From Xiphias gladius (taxonomy: Eukaryota; Chordata; Actinopteri; Istiophoriformes; Xiphiidae): 64,000 nucleotides of DNA. The notes beneath the pieces were generated by a model, which worked only from the letters and a program-made list of their open reading frames with translations, was not told the origin of the DNA and made no database searches. This document shows, piece by piece, positions 28,601-35,983 of the stretch; the stretch's first letter is position 1; each line of letters opens with the position of its first letter. The position numbers and the translations under genes were made by a program. The stretch spans positions 25,470,476-25,534,475 of the forward strand of contig NC_053409.1 in assembly GCF_016859285.1 (NCBI RefSeq), given 5' to 3'.

Positions 28601-28807
28601 TGGCCCGGAACGCAGAAAAACGGTAGCACTGGGAGACGAGAGGCGACACCGGCCTAGTCATCCCGTCGCTCTCACTCAGCCAAACCCCGAGGAGAAAGCA
28701 GTAGGGGAGCCGGAAAAACGGCATCCGACCCCGGGGAAAAAAAAAAACATCACCACCGCGGACGGTCGCACGGTGAGGAGACGGTCGTACTTACTGTCCG
28801 AGGCCAT
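1..28807 (-). CDS. syt16: Synaptotagmin-16, 5' part (exons 1-4, gene continues past the left edge)
   Basis: This is the N-terminal part of an atypical synaptotagmin of the SYT14/SYT16 group, a membrane-anchored protein with Ca2+-independent C2 domains linked to membrane trafficking. Four coding exons on the minus strand join in frame (28807-28795, 10182-10009, 3208-2975, 200-1) to give 207 residues. Residues 10-30 form one hydrophobic transmembrane segment, followed by NKK and a basic stretch (RGRRRKGR). Residues 67-83 are very acidic, followed by [18 protein letters not shown], a block I recognise from SYT14/16. The C2 domains must lie to the left of the window. SYT16 is preferred over SYT14 because SNAPC1, its human chromosome 14 neighbour, lies immediately upstream on the same strand. 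Exon phases are 1 throughout. Identification is strong; the SYT16/SYT14 choice rests on synteny. Confidence 0.9.
872..907. repeat. (GT)n microsatellite
   Basis: About 18 GT dinucleotides in SYT16 intron 3, directly upstream of the 61-bp repeated unit. Confidence 0.95.
911..971 (+). repeat. 61-bp unit, copy 1
   Basis: This segment, starting gttacggcaacggtcacata and ending gagacggagtg, matches 55620-55680 at 60 of 61 positions in the same orientation. The only difference I see is cacatatcgg here against cacatattgg there. Both copies start directly after a GT tract, and sequence on the far side diverges at once. Confidence 0.9.
2975..3208 (-). CDS. syt16: SYT16 exon 3 (acidic linker)
   Basis: The exon is 234 nt with acceptor CTCCCTCCAG and donor GTGTGG. 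It encodes [12 protein letters not shown], the acidic SSSDSEDE run and [16 protein letters not shown], which is diagnostic for SYT14/16, then a Gln/Ala-rich stretch ending PSDCE. Flanking open codons in the same frame on both sides are intronic. Confidence 0.93.
4180..4320 (+). repeat. Dispersed repeat family B, partial copy
   Basis: It shares ordered blocks with 59925-60190 and 28228-28475: tgctggaggagga, ataactgatctataaagcat, tcatcaattatta, cttataaaccc and a terminal aaagtggcacc. It carries only the 3' half of the family. Confidence 0.6.
4851..4875. repeat. (AC)n microsatellite
   Basis: Short AC tract of about 12 units in SYT16 intron 2. Confidence 0.9.
7241..7271. repeat. (GT)n microsatellite
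   Basis: GT tract with one TTT interruption in SYT16 intron 2. Confidence 0.9.
8560..8680 (+). repeat. Dispersed repeat, tandem copy 1
   Basis: It contains cgatgaagagcatgtgatat and gaaagctccagagc, then a block ending with caactactgagtgaactctg. The first part matches 8765-8880 about 205 bp downstream, and a short piece recurs at 21735-21770. Confidence 0.65.
8765..8880 (+). repeat. Dispersed repeat, tandem copy 2
   Basis: It contains gatgaagatcatgtgatatg and aaaagctccagaac, a diverged second copy of the unit at 8560-8680. I recognise the unit as a recurrent teleost element but cannot name its class. Confidence 0.6.
10009..10182 (-). CDS. syt16: SYT16 exon 2 (transmembrane segment)
   Basis: The exon is 174 nt, preceded by a pyrimidine tract ending CTACCAG and followed by donor GTGAGT. 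It encodes [14 protein letters not shown] and the rest of the membrane span, then [20 protein letters not shown] and a short basic tail. The exon is phase 1 at both ends. Confidence 0.93.
12109..12171. repeat. GT-rich microsatellite (interrupted)
   Basis: Imperfect GT tract broken by GC and CT steps. Confidence 0.85.
14683..14814. repeat. Long compound CA/CG microsatellite
   Basis: About 130 bp of CA repeats with embedded cgca and tctc interruptions. It produces His-Thr or Val-Cys reading frames on both strands that are not real proteins. Confidence 0.95.
14902..15110 (+). repeat. AGGGCTGCAAC-family repeat
   Basis: It starts agggatgcagctaatgatta and continues with the family's caattaa and tctataaaatgt blocks, then a poly(A) expansion and a degenerate body. 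The family is very common in percomorph fish, about 300 bp, with near-palindromic ends containing many ATTAATCG words. Confidence 0.7.
15307..15349. repeat. (GAT)n microsatellite
   Basis: Imperfect GAT triplet tract giving poly-Asp or poly-His frames that I do not consider coding. Confidence 0.95.
16685..16952 (-). repeat. AGGGCTGCAAC-family repeat, nearly complete
   Basis: It runs from gataatcgattaattg through the family body (ctcgggttcaagcttctaaa, gtcatcttggctttcg) to tagttgcagctct at its end, which is the reverse complement of the family head. Confidence 0.8.
17729..17762. repeat. (CA)n microsatellite
   Basis: About 17 CA units in SYT16 intron 1. Confidence 0.95.
19577..19630. repeat. 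(ATT)n microsatellite
   Basis: Imperfect ATT array that gives a spurious Tyr-rich ORF. Confidence 0.9.
20455..20690 (+). repeat. GACACAAAACAAC-type dispersed repeat
   Basis: It contains repeated short words (gacatgcaaaacaaccataa, gacacaaaacaactacaag) and ends with a block including acgatccgtccatg. The same order, including a terminal taatccgtccatg, occurs at 23215-23390. I recognise this as a teleost repeat with an internal minisatellite. Confidence 0.65.
21898..21980 (+). repeat. AGGGCTGCAAC-family repeat, head fragment
   Basis: It starts agggctgcgaccaacgatta and continues with ccaattattctgccaatgat and cgcgattaatcgat, the characteristic family head. Confidence 0.75.
22040..22345 (+). repeat. 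Teleost dispersed repeat (gagcatttagcagctgaaga type)
   Basis: It contains gcggagcatttagcagctga, cctcaggggctggtggagac, ttcatcaggtggagacaaac and a terminal tttagtgccccctg. I remember this block order as a common percomorph repeat; its class is unknown to me. Confidence 0.5.
22619..22685. repeat. (CA)n microsatellite
   Basis: Essentially pure CA tract of about 33 units, so probably highly polymorphic. Confidence 0.97.
23215..23390 (+). repeat. GACACAAAACAAC-type dispersed repeat, second copy
   Basis: It shares gagacacaaaacaacaacaa, a ggggcc-rich middle and tctcataatccgtccatg with the element at 20455-20690. Confidence 0.6.
25085..25185 (+). repeat. Fragment of an AAGTAC-rich teleost repeat
   Basis: It contains ccacgtggaaatactcgatt and acaagcaaaagacccgcact. 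This corresponds to the internal arm of the common fish element whose other end is seen at 41377-41520 and, reversed, at 29275-29370. Confidence 0.55.
26070..26522. repeat. 450-bp imperfect triplet array (CTA/CTG/GAT)
   Basis: About 150 consecutive triplets, mainly ACT, GCT and GAT variants, keep strict 3-bp periodicity with very few interruptions. It is open in several frames (poly-Leu, Thr/Ala and Val/Ala). The openness follows from the triplet composition and does not indicate a gene. It lies in SYT16 intron 1. Confidence 0.95.
26785..27045 (-). repeat. Dispersed repeat family B, inverted copy
   Basis: On the minus strand it reads tgtagatgttaataatcagt, ggtccaggtgtcctgctgct, cacagtccaatggagacgtg, ataactgattgataaataat and cagaaagtggc. 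The order and words match 28228-28475, so the two copies are inverted arms about 1.2 kb apart. Confidence 0.75.
27143..28126. mobile_element. Probable non-autonomous DNA transposon with terminal inverted repeats
   Basis: The left end reads tttaaaggtgccacacgtaa and the reverse complement of the right end reads tttaaaggtacttatatgta. The first nine bases agree, and most later differences are transitions once one gap is allowed. The 984-bp interior is GC-rich (including cgacgtcggccattttc) and encodes no recognisable transposase. I could not see a convincing target-site duplication. I believe related sequence recurs in other fish, from memory only. Confidence 0.5.
28228..28475 (+). repeat. Dispersed repeat family B, direct copy
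   Basis: It contains ctgtagatgttaatagtcaa, tggattttggtccaggcgtc, cagtccaatggagacgtgtc, cttataactgatctttaaag and cagaaagtggcac. The family runs from this head to a terminal agtggcac. Confidence 0.75.
28795..28807 (-). CDS. syt16: SYT16 coding exon 1 (13 nt)
   Basis: The exon encodes M-A-S-D plus the first base of Ile5 and ends at the donor GTAAGT. Joining to the acceptor before 10182 gives MASDITPEAIGF, the start expected for this family. It sits in GC-rich, CpG-rich sequence consistent with a first exon. It is far too short to appear as an ORF; support is the start codon, the strong donor and the frame match. Confidence 0.75.
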
Positions 28808-29010
28808 GGCTGCGGCTGCTTCCCCTCAGACTGGCTGCGGAACCGGGTGCGTGGTCGGCAGCATCCCCGCCGCTCCTCATCCTCCAGACGCGCAGAGTCT
28901 GCGGCCACACGGCGGAGGGCGATGACGCCTTCACGTACCGCGGGAACCCTCCGCACTTCACGGCGATTTAAACCTCCAGCTCACCGGCCTTTACCGGTTG
29001 GTCCCCCCCC
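28808..29010 (-). promoter_or_regulatory. syt16: Probable SYT16 5' UTR / CpG-rich promoter
   Basis: The sequence upstream of the SYT16 start codon has many CpG dinucleotides (for example cagacgcgcagagtctgcgg and gtaccgcggg) compared with its surroundings. This is typical of a vertebrate first exon and promoter. No TATA box is obvious. Confidence 0.45.
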
Positions 29011-29274
29011 CCCGACGAATTCGTCATTGGTGCCGCAAGATCTGGAAATCGTTTGCTCAAATTGACCTAATTTAGGAAGGAAAGGGCGAATATTTACCTT
29101 CCGTTCCCGTGGCCCTTTAAGTCTTCGGACCGGTTCTTCCACCGACTCCGTCCTACAAAAGTCAAAAAAGCAGCAGTTAATGCGACATACTCGGTTAAAA
29201 TTTAGTTAGGAACCAAATCTGACTTGACATTTGCTTTAAGATACAAAAAAAATCTGCCACACAAACGTATGAAA

Positions 29275-29370
29275 ATCAATCTTGCAGGACTTTTACTTGT
29301 AACGGGAGTATTTTCTACATTGATGTACTTTCAGTTAAGGACCTGAACACTCCTTCCGCCACTGGTCCAA
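29275..29370 (-). repeat. End of an AAGTAC-rich teleost repeat
   Basis: It reads ttgcaggacttttacttgta, gggagtattttctacattg, and acactccttccgccactgg, the recognisable terminus of the element also sampled at 25085-25185 and 41377-41520. Confidence 0.6.
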
Positions 29371-30310
29371 TGTGGACTAGATTAACAGGGCCAGTGTCAA
29401 GTCTAGTCCGGAGTTGACAAGTCTGAGTGAAGTGGGTTTTGATCTAGACCTGGTCCAGTGAAGTGAAATGGCACCTGAACAGAATTAAGGTTTCACAAAC
29501 CTGAACCTGGCTTTTAAACCGTTGCCGCCGTCGTCGCTCCAGTGTTGTCCGGTGATGTAGCTCTCACCTGGTTCAGCAGAGCTCTCGACACCGGTGGAAA
29601 TCACCACGTGGCTCGGCCGGGTTACCTTTAAATCTCATATTTAAATGCACGAAATGAACAATTCTAGACGGAAGCTAAAAAAAAAAAAATGCAGGTTTTA
29701 GATCAAGTCAATGGTTTTATTTATTTACTGGTCTTTGGTAAAAACTAGTCTTTAAAAAAACTGACGTCTACTTATTTGTCCTTTTTTTTTTTTTTACAGT
29801 GGTTTCCATGAAACAATAAATTGAATAATGGTGGGACGATAAAATAAAATACGATAGATGAAAACATAAAATAGCGAAAGTGGAGATAAAACCAGATTAA
29901 GATTAAGATTTCCCCTCCACTGGAACCGAGAGCCCCAAACCAGAAGTAGACTAATCAGTGCATATAACAGCTCCAGTAATTAGCGGGTCAGAATCAAACG
30001 TGACACAAGAAAGAGAAGCCTGTAAAAAAACAAAGGAGTTTTTATATAAAACGCTGACATTTTCCAAAGCATTTAAACACCAGGAGCAGAAATAAAGGAA
30101 ACCGCAGAGAGAGATGAACGGAACCGGCTCTGCTGAACCTGCGGAACAACATTCACACAAATCTCCCGTTTCCTTTTGGCGGGAAAAGGGGGCAACGTTC
30201 CTCCGGCAACGCCGAGACAGGTACAGAGCGATGGCGGCAAAAAAAAATGCAAAAAAGGAAAACTGGAAATGTCCTCAGCTGTTATGAGCTCGTGCAACTG
30301 TCGCTCACAT

Positions 30311-30316
30311 TTTATT
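30311..30316 (-). terminator. snapc1: Candidate poly(A) signal for SNAPC1
   Basis: TTTATT on the plus strand is AATAAA on the minus strand, about 315 nt downstream of the SNAPC1 stop codon. Confidence 0.35.
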
Positions 30317-30628
30317 ACAAACACGCGGGGCAGACGCAAACAGTAAAATAACACATTTTAAAATGTAAAAACATTCACTTTTTTTTTGGGCATGGGTGGT
30401 AGCACAGCCTTTAAAAAGGCGACAGTAAATGAATTACAATCCTAAAACATAAATAGTCCTTTTTAAAAAAATGCCCGGTCAGCAGCTCCGGTCGGGACGA
30501 CGGCCGTTTCCGGCGCTGTCTCCATCAGCACGTCGCCGCTCAGAAGCGAAGGCGCCTCCCGGATGCGACGTCTTCGGGTCTCCACCGTCCGGTCCCGGTG
30601 CCCCTCCGCTCAACTCTCCCTGGGTTCA

Positions 30629-30663
30629 TCACCACTTGAATTTTTTGTAAGTTTTTGGTTTTT
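30629..30663 (-). CDS. snapc1: SNAPC1 exon 10 (terminal, 12 codons)
   Basis: A long pyrimidine tract ends in CCATTCAG. The remaining 35 nt complete the split codon and encode EKPKTYKKFKW before TGA. It is too short for ORF detection; the phase fit and the excellent acceptor support it. Confidence 0.75.
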
Positions 30664-33600
30664 CTGAATGGAGGAAAAAGAAAAAAAAAAAAACACGTTT
30701 GAAAAGAGAAAAATAAAAACTGTCGACTGCCTTCTATTATATTTAAAGATTATTTTGCGACGTACAGTAACATTTGGTTGATGTGGAACAAACCTTTTGG
30801 GGTCAGAAACATTTATCCTGGCAAATGACGATAGGGTTGGATGGAAATGTCTCATTTTATTTATTTTTTTTTCACCGTTTTTATTCCTTCTGTTTTAAAT
30901 ACACATTCAGTTGTCAGTTTATTAGGAACACCTAGCTAAACCTGATGTGGTCTAATGCAGCGGTCCTGCCATAGATCCTGCTTCATGAAGGTTTTTTGTT
31001 AAAACGGTTTAAATTATCTACCGATTCAGCCGCATCAGCTAAGAAATGTGCAAATGTGCTTAACGGACGAACAGTTAAACAAAGAGATGAAAGAAAACTT
31101 CTGACGGCGAACCATGTGTACGAATTTCACTTTATACGCCACCAACAGGTCCAAACTTCTACTTATCCGACACCTCAGTTCACCCCCTTCTAGCAGGACA
31201 CGTCTAGTTCCCTCCGTCCTCGGCGCTGCTTTGAGCCTCGCGCCCATGTTACATGTTGACGTGCTACAGGGGGTTTTCCTCCCCGACCCGGGGAAACGGA
31301 GCGGCACACAACGTGCAGCACAAACTACAGGCGTGAGGTTTTTAAGGCGCGTGGCCCGTCGGCTGCGTACCTTCGGGAAGAGAGTCCAGACTGGTGAGGC
31401 GATTGATCAGAGTGGTCGTCGTGGCCTCTTTCCACACATCACCTGACGAGAAGAAGAAGAAAGGGGGGGGGGTCAGTCAGTGAAGGTCAGTAAAGGCTCA
31501 TTTAACACAACAAGCCTGCTTTCCCTCAGTCGCCCTTGTCCCTGTCCAAGAAGAACTTTTAACAGCTTCTTCCGAGAGCTCGGCTTTATCCGACTTGGCG
31601 CTTAATGATGAGGAAGTGCTATCGGCAAGCCCGGGCCCCCGGACCCAGCCTGCCGCCCGGCTCACGGTAGGCCAGCAACCCGATCCCTACCCCTGCACTT
31701 GGTGAGCCCATGGGGTGGTGGCTCGGTGTCGTTTCTTCGGGCCGTGCCCGACTGGACCCTGTGGGCCAAAGGCCGGTCATCGGCGAGCTCCCCTCCCGGG
31801 TCTGGCTCCAGGAGGCTTGCACCCGTCTCCCTAATCCCCGACTCGGTCCCGAAGTTTGCCCTTCATCTGCTTGTCGTGAATCGCTCCTGGGACCGGCTTG
31901 CCCCGGGGACATGGGGATCACTGAGACACACAAGCCCCTCCACCACGTTGAGCAGGGCGATCCTCAGAGGAGCCTGACAGGCAAAGCTCTCGATTCACCA
32001 GTCGATCGACGTCCCCACCCTCACCGATGCTCACGAGCTCCAGGTAACGGCCGATCACAGTACATCACGTTAACAGAGCGTCTCCGTGGCAGGCCGGTAG
32101 AAAAGGGAGCGAATGTTTCTTGACGGCGGCGGTGACAGTCACACCTTTTGGGGTTTGACTGAGACCGTGATACCGCCCAAGCCTTCCACCCTCCATCCCG
32201 TACGACAGTATAGAGGCAGGCTGCAGGAGGAATTTACCTGAGATATGTACACTCTCACTGGTTCTGGCTTTCAGTGACGGTTTGCTGATCCTGGAATAAC
32301 ACTGTGTGTTGGAGGGTCCGGCCTCGCTGCTGGTGAAATCCACCTCCACCTGACGATGACGACGTGACTTGGCGGCCTGAGAACACAAATACAATCACAC
32401 GTGCTCTCTAACATTTGGCGTATGTATGATTTAGAGGGAGCGCATTTAAAATAACACACATTTTGTTTAAAAAAGAAAAAAAAGAGAATTAAAGATCCTC
32501 CAAAGCAAATGTTCATTTTTAGGACACTTGAAGAAAACATCAATAAAAACAAAAGCAATACAAAATGTGTAACGTGAAGCACGAACCTCTGCAGCCTGTC
32601 CGTACGCCTTTGACTTGATGGAGGCGAGGCGCTCGGCTCTTCTGTAGCACTGAGGACAAGAAACAGGCAGCTGGTCAACAGCACCGCTCCCTGGACAGGG
32701 TTGTTATTACAACTTAAAAAAAAAAAAAAAAAAAGTCCAAGAAAAAGCTGAAGGACGCCATGTGACTCCGGAGTTTCCTCCGCGTGCGTAACGGGCGCCG
32801 CGGCCGAAACTTCACGTGGTTCGTTAAGATTCACGAGGAAATTGTACCCACCGCAACCGGTGCTGTAGAGAGATGAGCTCGAACTTCGGCGGGGTTTAAT
32901 GCGGCGAGACTCACCTCCTGCTGAGACGAGGTTCCCTCGCCGCTGTCCTCACCTTCAGCTTCGCCTTCATCCTGACCCTCCTGACACGAAGAGACAAAAA
33001 CATCTCGTCACACCAACGGTGGAAAAGGACCATAATCCACAACAGGACAAAAGGTGCTGAAATGATTAGTGAGCGTGGTTTTTTTAATCAAGGAAAAGTG
33101 ACTTTTTCTGAAGTCCATCCCGATACACGAGGATTTGCCACTTTTCCTTTCCACATCATTGTGAATAGACAAAGTACATCTTCCTGGTTTCGAACTGGTG
33201 ACCGAACGTCTGCAGATGTCGGCCCGCACTGACATCACATCAACAGTGGGGCAAAAATAAACAAACAAATAAACATGTAAAAGCATCAAAATAACCTGAT
33301 CATCCGCTGTTATTTACCGACTGGGAGAAACACCTTCTTTCATTATTGCAGGTATTTTGTCTGGAGGTCTCCTTTGAACAAGAACCCGTGGCGATGTCTC
33401 ACCTTCCTCTGCTGCCACTTGTAGAAATCCACCACGGCGCCGCGCAGCTGGGGGACGAGGTCTTTACGGATCAGGTTGAGGGACGAGTCTGCGCCCTCCG
33501 TCGTCGGGGAGACGGAGGCCTTCAGCTTCTCGTAGATCTCCTGAACGTTGGACAGCTCCTGCAAAAAGAGCAATCGCGGTTTAACTTTGTTTTAGTCCAA

Positions 33601-33983
33601 GTTAAAGGGGGAATTGATGCCCCTCTCCTCTTTGTTCTGACCTCCAGCAGCTCGATGTTGATCAGCTCCTGCGGACGAGACGCTCGCTCCATGAACTCCT
33701 CACACAGCGCCGACCGCTCCACCTTCCTCTTCTTCTTGTAGGCCAGCTGGCAAGGAGGAAGAGGGGGACGGGGAGACGGAGGGAAAGCGAATCAGCATAC
33801 TAGCAGGTATCCTTATCCACTGATCTATTTTGCCCAAATCGATGCACGGCCATTGATTTTAAAGGGGGGGGGGGTACTGGAGGATCCCAGTCCAGACTCT
33901 GGGTCCAACCGCTGAATCCCCACATACACATTACATTCCTACATTCAACGACATTTGGGCTTCTGGGTGAATGTGAAGTGTGA

Positions 33984-34018
<35 letters not shown>

Positions 34019-35983
34019 GACGTGAGGCGGGCAGCCCACCAGAGTGGGCATGGCAGTGAAGTGGAACGCCTTGAGGAACATCAGCCGTCGGAGGACGTAG
34101 ACCACGTCGAGGTGCTGTGCGTCCACAGCGTCTTTCTCGAACTTCTTCACGTCGTCCCAGTCCTTCAGCGCCAGGCGGATCTGCGGCCAGAGGGAGAACC
34201 TCATCATCCACTTTATTTAATGCAGGACCGACCCCTCTGAAGCCCATGTACACGTGTTGTGTCCTGACCTGCTCCGAGGGCGAGGCGGTCTGAGCTTGAT
34301 ACAGGCCGTAGAGCAGGTAAAGTCCCCCCACTCTGATCTGGAAGCTGAACGGCGGCAGGAAGAAGCCGCAGGCGGTGTCCAGAGCCAGACGACCGAAGGC
34401 CCGCTTCTCCCGCTTCACAGTCCCGCTGCAACACGGAAAAGCACCGCCAGGTTAGACTCGAGTACGTGATCTTTTCGTCATTGCTAATGTGTCAGAATCA
34501 GAAACAGGCTTGTCGCCAGGTAGGTTTCCACATGCAAAGAACTGCCGAGGTGCATGGTCAAAACATACAAAGTGAGACAGAAACCAAGTACTGAAAGAGT
34601 CGAGAATAATATTAAGAATAAAAATTCGTAAAATGTATAATTCTAAGCGTTTACATCTTATATTGAAAATAAACTTCTTAAAACTAATTGAGTTTTGTTC
34701 CTGCATAATTTCAGCTCAGTAGGAAGCCTGTTGTTCAGTATCTCATAATCATGTAACGTTTCTTAAACAGGCATAACTTAGCTGCAATTATGAAAGACGT
34801 TCAAGCAAATACGACCTATCGTCTCGTCACTACGGAATAATAAACCACAAAACATGAGAATAAAATCTCACTTAATAATAAGAAATAAAAGCGCGTGTGC
34901 GGCGGAAACAGGCCAAAATAACCATATAAACAAAGATATAAACAGATGAGTAACCAGGACATGAACAAAGTACCAAAATTAAATAAATGTCCCTCCATCT
35001 GACAGAAAAATCATCTGGATTGTCAATGGATAGTCGGTAATTATTCAGGGAAAATTTCTCAAACGTTCTCTGGTTCCAGCTTCTCAAATCTGACAATTTG
35101 CTGCTTCGTTTTCTGTTGTTTTCTTATATTTATAATTGCAAACTGATTATTTTCGGGCTGCCGGTCACTGTCGGTCATTTGATGTGGGTTTGATGAGAGC
35201 ACGATGAACCGATTAAGAGTAAAATCCATCGAACTGGGTGAATCTATAATGAAAACAATGTAATGTATTCATCATGTAGTGCTATGATGCTTAGTTTGTA
35301 CCTCTGATAAATTAAACGTCTAATTCCTACCAAACGTCTTTTCTTTTCCCGTTTAGACCTTTAAAACTTGTCCTATAACCTTCATGACATTTTAGATTCT
35401 CTCCTCCTCCTATTTCTGCTTCCTTTAATCTCCCATTTTATTTTTTTCTGTCTCGTCTCCTGTATATAGATTGTGTTAACCCCCTGTTCCGCACACTGCA
35501 AACATCAGCCAGATGTTAGACACCAAAATGCGAATTCTGCCCGTTTGCCAAAATTGAGTATCTGCACATTTTAGAACAGACGGCGACCCACTGGGTCACG
35601 TGACAAGAGAACTACCGGGGAATTCTATACATTTATTAAAGAAACGTTGATTAATACACGAAGGACTAGTGTAGAATATGAGTTAGCCGTGGTTACTGAA
35701 TTTTAGAAACCGGACATATAACGTTTATCGTCGCTTTATTCCCGCGACGTAACGGGCGACTTGACTCGCCGGGACCTATACACCAGGCACGGAATGACAT
35801 TTTTGTCTGAAACCTTGTGATGTGTGTGTTTTTTCCTTTAAAGTAAACCTACTAGAAAATGTGCGAGAAGTTCATTTCCCTCCAGATTTTGGAGAAAACC
35901 TCGAAGCGGACGGACTCTGTTCGCTGGAAGCGGCTCAGCAGCTCCTCGCAGTCTAGTTTCACCTGTTTCCTGCAGAAGTCCAT
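30629..35983 (-). CDS. snapc1: SNAPC1, snRNA-activating protein complex subunit 1 (complete)
   Basis: SNAPC1 (SNAP43) is a nuclear subunit of SNAPc, which binds the proximal sequence element of snRNA promoters transcribed by RNA polymerases II and III. Ten minus-strand exons join in frame through consistent phases to give 354 residues, close to the mammalian length of about 370. Conserved family blocks are visible: QIRVGGLYLLYGLY (residues 73-86), KDWDDVKKFEKDAVDAQHLD at the start of exon 3, AFHFTAMPTL (134-143), IKSKAYGQAAE and AAKSRRHRQVEVDF (274-287, basic, possibly nuclear-localising). The middle (231-252) is Glu/Gly-rich and the C-terminus is basic (KTYKKFKW). All introns use GT..AG. A LINE-derived segment sits in intron 8. 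YIPF6 lies head-to-head upstream. Confidence 0.93.
30915..31000 (+). repeat. TTATTAGGAACACCTAGCT repeat fragment
   Basis: It reads cagtttattaggaacaccta, then taatgcagcggtcctgccat and ttcatgaagg. I recognise this as a widespread teleost element. It lies in SNAPC1 intron 9. Confidence 0.65.
31371..31442 (-). CDS. snapc1: SNAPC1 exon 9
   Basis: 72 nt after CTCGTCAG. It encodes GDVWKEATTTTLINRLTSLD and SLPE, phase 1 at both ends, donor GTACGC. Confidence 0.85.
31625..32060 (+). mobile_element. LINE-derived fragment in SNAPC1 intron 8
   Basis: The first 350 bp (gtgagcccatggggtggtgg, ccctgtgggccaaaggccgg, aagcccctccaccacg) match the 5' part of a familiar fish non-LTR retrotransposon, from memory. 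From about 31983, translation gives KLSIHQSIDVPTLTDAHELQ, resembling the C-terminal reverse transcriptase region. The 5' and 3' parts are therefore joined with most of the element missing. Inserted antisense to SNAPC1. Confidence 0.6.
32238..32376 (-). CDS. snapc1: SNAPC1 exon 8
   Basis: 139 nt after GTTCTCAG. It encodes AAKSRRHRQVEVDFTSSEAG and ends SVHIS in phase 1. Confidence 0.92.
32587..32649 (-). CDS. snapc1: SNAPC1 exon 7
   Basis: 63 nt after TTGTCCTCAG. It encodes CYRRAERLASIKSKAYGQAA plus E, matching the conserved AES/IKSKA region. The donor is GTTCGT, weaker than the others. Confidence 0.9.
32915..32980 (-). CDS. snapc1: SNAPC1 exon 6
   Basis: 66 nt, phase 0. It encodes a Glu/Gly-rich linker (EGQDEGEAEGEDSGEG, TSSQQE). 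Confidence 0.85.
33403..33558 (-). CDS. snapc1: SNAPC1 exon 5
   Basis: 156 nt after CTTTTTGCAG, phase 0. It encodes ELSNVQEIYEKLKASVSPTT through DFYKWQQRK. Confidence 0.93.
33642..33746 (-). CDS. snapc1: SNAPC1 exon 4
   Basis: 105 nt, phase 0. It encodes LAYKKKRKVERSALCEEFME and ends NIELLE. Confidence 0.93.
33992..34018. repeat. (GT)n microsatellite
   Basis: GT tract starting about 20 bp downstream of the exon 3 donor in SNAPC1 intron 3. Confidence 0.95.
34040..34180 (-). CDS. snapc1: SNAPC1 exon 3
   Basis: 141 nt after GGCCGCAG. It encodes IRLALKDWDDVKKFEKDAVD through AFHFTAMPTL. A GT microsatellite lies immediately downstream in the intron. Confidence 0.95.
34269..34425 (-). CDS. snapc1: SNAPC1 exon 2
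   Basis: 157 nt after GTGTTGCAG. It encodes YGTVKREKRAFGRLALDTAC and the FFLPPFSFQIRVGGLYLLYG block, ending phase 0 at GTCAGG. Confidence 0.95.
34985..35160 (-). repeat. AGGGCTGCAAC-family repeat, internal fragment
   Basis: It contains acgttctctggttccagctt, ctcaaatctgacaatttgct and tgcaaactgattattttcgg, matching the family body. It lies in SNAPC1 intron 1. Confidence 0.65.
35853..35983 (-). CDS. snapc1: SNAPC1 exon 1
   Basis: 131 nt from the ATG, encoding MDFCRKQVKLDCEELLSRFQ and the following RTESVRFEVFSKIWREMNF. It ends in phase 2 at GTAGGT. Confidence 0.92.

Larger units (their letters stand above)
10183..28794 (-). other. SYT16 intron 1 (18.6 kb)
   Basis: This very long first intron separates the 13-nt coding exon 1 from exon 2. 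It holds several microsatellites (CA at 14683-14814, 17729-17762 and 22619-22685; GAT at 15307-15349; ATT at 19577-19630), the 450-bp triplet array at 26070-26522, three AGGGCTGCAAC-family repeats, two GACACAAAACAAC repeats, a probable TIR element at 27143-28126 and inverted family-B copies around it. I find no other credible exon on either strand. Confidence 0.7.
28808..30628. other. Interval between SNAPC1 (upstream) and SYT16 (downstream), same strand
   Basis: The right part should hold the SNAPC1 3' UTR on the minus strand, with a candidate poly(A) signal at 30311-30316. The left part, about 28808-29000, is CpG-rich and should hold the SYT16 promoter and 5' UTR. A fragment of a fish repeat lies at 29275-29370. 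No further coding sequence is apparent. Confidence 0.6.
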
